The notes beneath the pieces are model-generated. The model was not told the DNA's origin and searched no databases. It saw only the letters and a program-made list of their open reading frames with translations. This document shows positions 58,973 through 64,000 of a DNA stretch of 64,000 nucleotides, in pieces. Origin of the DNA: Pleurostoma richardsiae (Eukaryota; Ascomycota; Sordariomycetes; Calosphaeriales; Pleurostomataceae); the NCBI GenBank assembly GCA_030052745.1, contig JANBVO010000058.1, positions 62,001 through 126,000 of the forward strand, written 5' to 3'. Position 1 is the stretch's first letter; every line of letters begins with the position of its first letter. The position numbers and the translations under genes are program-made.

Positions 58973-59981
58973 ATGGGGGGCCTCGACACTGTCGATCCAG
59001 AGCCGGGCACCTTGTTCTCCGTAACAGGACTGGTCGCGGTCGTCACCGGAGGCGGCACGGTGGGCTCCGGTGCCCGGGGAACTTTCCGTGGTAGCCGAAT
59101 ACTGACATGAAGTTGTAGGGAATTGGCCGCTGGATGGCCCGCGCTCTGGCCCTGCACGGCGCCGAGAAGGTCTATATTCTTGGCCGGCGGCTAGAGAGCC
59201 TGGAGGAGTGTGCTAGTTCTGTTGATACAGGGAACATCATTCCCATCCAATGCAATATCACGACCAAGGACGACCTGGAGCGCGCCGCCGCCCAGGTTGC
59301 GGACCAGGCAGGGTTTATCAATCTCCTCTGCTGCAACGCGGGAGTCCCGGGCCCCAGGTCAGCCGTGCGGCCGGCGACGTCTACGATAGACGAGTTCGTG
59401 GCGGCCCAGTGGGCTGTCTCAGCGGAGGACTATGCCGGGACCTTCCTGGTCAATGACACAGCAACGTGGTTCACCTGCATAGCCTTCCTCCGCCTCCTCG
59501 ACGCGGGGAACAAGAAAGGCAGCGTCAGCCAATCCAGCCAGATCATCGCCACGGCGAGTGTGGCGGCCTTCAACCGCGCGACCCCGGGCAACTTTGCCTA
59601 TGCGCAGAGCAAGGTGGCCGTCGTGCATATGATGAAGCAGCTCGCGACAGGCTTGGCTCCGCATAAGATTCGTGCCAACGTCATCTGCCCTGGAGGTGAG
59701 CAAGTCCACTCTTCCCCCACGTTTGCTCAATTCCCGCCTCAACCAATCCTCGTCCCTACAGGCACTGACAAGCATCTGCAGTCTTCCCCACGGACCTGTC
59801 GACGTGGTCCGTATCGGCTGGCATGCTAACTTCGGGGAACTTCCCGGCCGGCAGGTTCGGCGAGGAGAGAGATATAGCAGGCGTCATTTTATTCCTGGCG
59901 AGTGCGGCTGGGGCGCACGTCAATGGGAACGTGATGGTCGTGGACGGGGGCAGCATTGGGACTCTGCCGTCGACATACTGA
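58973..59981 (+). CDS. Short-chain dehydrogenase/reductase
   Basis: Three exons: 58973-59059, 59119-59695, 59782-59981, giving 287 aa. Introns are 59 and 86 nt. The nucleotide-binding motif TGGGT|GIG is split exactly by intron 1. CNAG follows at residues 101-104. The catalytic triad is S176 (ATASVAAF), Y190 and K194 (FAYAQSKVAVVHM). The C-terminus has ICPG|VFPTDL, the EERDIAGVILFLASAAGAHV segment and VNGNVMVVDGGSIG, all classical SDR features. It is an NAD(P)-dependent oxidoreductase, soluble, of unknown substrate. The AEKVYILGRRLESLEE strand 2 ends in RR, which favours NADP(H). No partner biosynthetic genes lie nearby, so a role in a pathway cannot be inferred. Confidence 0.93.
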
Positions 59982-62909
59982 CAGGGATGCAAGGGAGATT
60001 TGGGCGGTTTGGCGGGCATGAAGTCCCGCAGGGATGGCCGTTTTGGATTTGGGCTTCTGCTTGCACCCCACGCTCGGGGAGGACAGTCGCCGCCGCCCTC
60101 GGAGGTGAGCGTACGGTGGGCGGCTATTCCCGCCTGCGGCCGGCGCACTCCTTAATTACGGTCGGCCATAAGAGACAGACCGACAACCTTCTACAGTATC
60201 TCCCGTCCCAAAACCGTATGCACCACCTGTCTCTACCTCCGTCCTGCGTAGATTGTGTTCTATCGGCCTACTAGGTCTCTACGGGGTCTAGTACGACTGT
60301 CGGCCTAGACAGGGTCATGTCTGTTGGTATACTATGAAAAGGCGTCTAATAGGTTTGCCCGGAGACACACCATGGCATTTCCCAATCCAGGCAGACTATT
60401 GGGTTGGATTTCCAACGATAGAGGCAACGCGACACGCTGAAATTGTTTTCGTTATGAGTCCTGATCTTATCTTCAGCATTCTTTGTCCCTTGCATGGACG
60501 CCGTCAACTGTGACGTCCTTAGCCCCGCCGACGACGCGCGATTCAGGGAGGCGAGTCGTTCACTTTTAGGGGGTTCCTTCTAGAGAGTGGACACAGTATT
60601 TGTGCTCCTTATGTCCAGCCTGAGAGGAGAGAGTAAGGGAACGGCGCGTCTTGACACCGTGGGAAGAAAAGGCCCCAATATTACTGCTCTCACCAAACTA
60701 CGGTTCCGACTCGTGACCGATCAGACCAGATATCGCGCAAATCCCAGACGACTTCTCCTCTACTCCTCCACAGAAACAGTCTGAAGACACCAGGCTTGGT
60801 TACCTTCATTACAAGTGTCAGTTCCTACTCTCGAACGTCGGTCTAGATCGAAATATGGTTCTTTCCACCAGAAGAGATGTCGAGAGCGTCGCACCTTCTA
60901 CGCAAGAAGGACCCTACCTCTCTCCTAACCTATGTACATACACGGCTTAGAGGTACGAAAGTAACAGGAGTAATTTCGGTACTACGTAAAGTCTCCGGGA
61001 GACACCTAGCTAGTCTGGACATTAGCAGTCGGTGTCTCGGCTCAACTTTGGTCCTTGGTCGATATTTTATCATCCTACCAGCTTGACTACGTTCCGTAGC
61101 CACGCACATGTGTATCAAAAATGACCTGAATGGATAATCGCTTGAAGAAAAGCTATTTGGCTAGAATGCGTTCTCACTATTGACTATTGATTGCTATCGA
61201 GGTGTTGTTCTCCTTCAAGACTGGGTAGTATACCAACCATACTACCAATGTTTATAGCCTTCAAGATATTACATCTACTTCGACTGTTTAGGTCAAGCCT
61301 GGAGAATCTACAACAGAACGGAACAAGGTGAACATCGTCGGCACATGCTGCTTTCGTATCTGCGCAAGCATATGGTGAACTTGAACAAATCTGCGGGGCT
61401 CCAAAAATAGTAAGGCATGAACATCAAGAACTGGTCAGACGTGGAATTTGGCATAAAGGTAGCCAGCTAACTGCTACGAGGACCCTAAAGGCCAAGGCTA
61501 TGCTGTCCTGTGACGTTGCATCACCACGTCGACGCTTCTGGAGGAAGCAATGACTGCTCCTCTTTCTGTCACGGCTAATTAGAACTTTGTGTTCTTTAAG
61601 CTAAGCTTTCACCTTGCCGGGCTTCCTACAAGTAAGTTCCAGCAACTCTCGCTCGATTTCTTAGCATTGCTAGCGATGGACGAACGCCTGAGCTTGCCAG
61701 TGAGTTAAATGCCTTTTCCTGTCAGCGACCTAGAAGACCTAAATGGACAGGCACTTCACCTGGTGTGCAAGTCCAGAGTAGCCAAAGGCTGTTGCAGGCC
61801 GGCCAAGGCTGGGCGTGTAGGCCCTAAAAGGTCTCAAAGGTTCAGGAGCTTATAGCCTAGAAGGCTCTGTAAGGTTAGAGGTTAACTTCCCCTTTAGGCC
61901 CTGTAGAGCCCTGTAGCCTCTAAGGGCTTGACGCTTGCACCTTTTCTCCCGGACAACGCCATCCTCAGTTATACAGTTAAGGAGGCGCTAGCAAATCACG
62001 ACCTCTAGGTCCTGCGTGGTGTGAGTAACGTAGAAGGTCGGTTTCATAGTGGTATGTCCGTTATTTATGATAATAGAAGATGTGATTCGTAAGACTATCT
62101 TGCGGTTTATGGCGTAACTAATGTCGTTTCCGAACTATATCTGGGAAACCAAAGGAATCATAGCTGTGAACGGCGACGGCAAGCTTGTTAAGGGAAATGA
62201 CTCTGTCAATGAAAATCAAAGGATATGGAAGGCTTAGATGGGATCAATAAGGTGAAAGAATGTCGGGAGGAAAGAGGTTCCGTATATATATACCTAGCTT
62301 GGAAGTGATTGCTAAAATCTCAATCATAGCAGAATCGCATTTGTCCGGGCGACTCTAATCTAACCCTGTTAGAAAGACTCTTGTTCGATCTCTTGCCTGT
62401 GTCGCGTCTCCTCTAATCTGCGGTCGAGCCGTCGGCACCTAGGCCTAGCTGAGAGAGGCGCACTCCAGGCTGGCAGATGACGGCTACGCAAGTCTCTGAT
62501 TGTAAATTTTCAGGTAGTTTGCGCTTCGTTCAATGTGCTTTACGTATCTTTACACTGACAACGGGAATCAGCCGCACGACAGGGGGGAGGATGACAGGAT
62601 ATGTAAGTGTCGATGAGCAGTCGCCGAAATTCTGCACATATATGTGCTAGGTGTGGCCGCTTAACATCTCTATACCATGAGAAATTGTGACGGGCAAGCC
62701 ATTATGAAGTAGACATTCATTAAAATGAAGATAAAGCGGCAATGGTCGTAGGTCTTAGAAGCAGGAGCTCCCTGCAGTCACTGAAGTATCGGCATCATAG
62801 ACTCTCCTCGCTCTGTTGCACCTCAGGTGACGCTCAGTGAACGAGAATCTTACCTTAAGTTGGCTTGACTGCCTCTTATTTCACACATATAACCAGGCTG
62901 GCCAAAACT
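59982..62909. other. Gene-free, repeat-like region
   Basis: 2.9 kb with no gene I can support; the few frames are 60-70 codons. By eye it is richer in A and T than the rest of the window, and stops are frequent in all frames. At about 61790-61935 the sequence repeats short words (GGCCCTAAAAGGTC, AGCCTAGAAGGCTC, CCCTGTAGAGCCCTGTAG), as in noncoding low-complexity repeats. It may be a decayed mobile element, but I found no transposase or integrase motif. Confidence 0.45.
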
Positions 62910-64000
62910 CTAGAAAGTCACCGGCAGGTCCACGATCCCAACATCCTTCTCGAGCGGTGTGAAGTTAATTCTGTCAATCGGCACAGCGAGCTTGAGACTG
63001 GGCAGCTCTTGGAACAGTGTAGCTACAGATCGCAGGTTAGTCATGGACAACTGAAAGACTCAAAGATGGTACAAGGGCAACCCACAAAACACGGTCGCCA
63101 ACTCGGCTTTTGCAAGATGCTCCGCAATGCAACGGTGAGGGCCAAACCCGAAGCCAAGCCCACTGACTGGCCACTTCCGATGCATGTCGAACACATCAGG
63201 ATCATTGAAGACATCCTCATCTCTGTTGGCTGATTGATTGGATGCGATAATACCCTCGCCAGCCTTGATGAGCTATTCGAGACGTTATATATGAGTATTG
63301 GCCAGTGTCTCACAGACCGCCAGTTCTGACACAACCAGGGATAAGAAAGGAGTCATACCTTCCCACCAATCTCGGTGTCAACCTTCGCTGTCCGCTTGAG
63401 TGCCAGTGCCGAGGCCGTGTGATACCTGCACAGCTCCTCGACGAAAGCGAGTGCCAAGGAAGGGTTTGCCTTCAGTTCCGCTAGCTGATCTGGATGTTGG
63501 AATAGCGTTATAACGCCCTAGATAGAGCCATTAATTAGTAGGACACGATCACACGCTTGCGGCCGAAGAATTGTTACCAGTCCGATCATGTTCACCAAAG
63601 TCGCATTGCCAGCCACGAGCAACAAGAAAGCGATCTGCACGATATCTGCTTTGTCGAGATTTCCCGGTTCGAGTTGCTCGACAACCAGCTTGCTGACAAG
63701 ATCGTCCTTCGGCTTCGCAGTTCGTTGATCGACTAGCTTGTTCAGGTAGTCCATTAATCCCCTAGTATATGTCAGAACTATCCATCCTTGGCATCCCAAC
63801 AGGAGTCACTAACTGATTTGCTGCCGACGCTTCTCTTGCAGTCGAGCTCCCGTTTGTGCGAATGGCGTTTTGCTCAGTGAGAAACTCGAGATCCTCGAAC
63901 GGGACACCAAGAATGGTGTAAATTATCTAAGAAGGTGTTTAGGGATAACGCGTACACTTGATCTCAGCCTCGAGACTTACATAGGACGGGACTGGGAGGG
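62910..64000 (-). CDS. Cytochrome P450 nitric oxide reductase (P450nor, CYP55), 5' end outside window
   Basis: Minus strand, partial. Exons read: 64000-63981 (continues outside), 63926-63814, 63761-63578, 63517-63359, 63272-63086 and 63022-62910, giving 257 residues to the stop. Five introns of 52-86 nt lie in this part alone. The sequence closely resembles Fusarium P450nor: YTILGVPFEDLEFLTEQNAI, ARTNGSS-like context (IRTNGSSTAREASAANQ), the I-helix FLLLVAGNATLVNMIGL, the EELCRYHTASALALKRTA helix, the heme-binding FGFGPHRCIAEHLAKAEL with its Cys thiolate ligand, and the DVGIVDLPVTF end. P450nor reduces NO to N2O directly with NAD(P)H in fungal denitrification, without a reductase partner. The family is more like bacterial P450s than other fungal ones. 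For the last intron, the GTGGGT donor at 63085 restores VFSTLFQ. Confidence 0.94.

Overview
The window looks like nuclear DNA of a filamentous ascomycete, most likely a Sordariomycete. The protein-coding genes are split by short GT-AG introns, mostly 50-130 nt with CTAAC/CTGAC-like branch sites. There are no operons and no bacterial ribosome binding sites. The gene set (SRPK kinase, IWS1, BRR6-type nuclear envelope protein, TAD2, MTE1/DBL2-type DUF2439 protein, BOT1-type mitoribosomal protein, AzgA purine permease, P450nor) is typical of such fungi. Exon joins were read by hand from frame continuity and splice sites, and no transcript evidence was available.

Layout. 0-16.4 kb: end of a GFA-fold gene, SRPK kinase, IWS1 and a BRR6-like gene divergent from it, a Zn2Cys6 regulator, and an intronless protein with two GFA domains. 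17-31 kb: TAD2 tRNA adenosine deaminase, two large minus-strand genes that each pair an isolated half zinc cluster with C-terminal hydrophobic segments, and a BAR-SH3 protein. 31-41.7 kb: the DUF2439 gene, an uncharacterised three-exon gene, and a small four-helix MARVEL-like membrane protein. 42-51 kb is gene-poor; I could support only two short Cys-rich genes there, which share a motif and an intron position. 52-60 kb: a Y_phosphatase3 family phosphatase, a BOT1/mS45 mitoribosomal subunit, AzgA and a short-chain dehydrogenase. 60-62.9 kb is a gene-free, repeat-like stretch. The right edge holds most of a cytochrome P450nor gene (CYP55 family), cut by the window end.

Most genes are independent housekeeping functions: splicing-factor phosphorylation, transcription elongation, nuclear envelope, tRNA wobble editing, recombination, endocytosis, mitochondrial translation, purine uptake and denitrification. 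I see no obvious secondary-metabolite cluster. The best candidates for undescribed biology are the neighbouring pair of half-zinc-cluster membrane proteins (20.5-27.3 kb) and the pair of small Cys-rich genes (44.4 and 49.4 kb).
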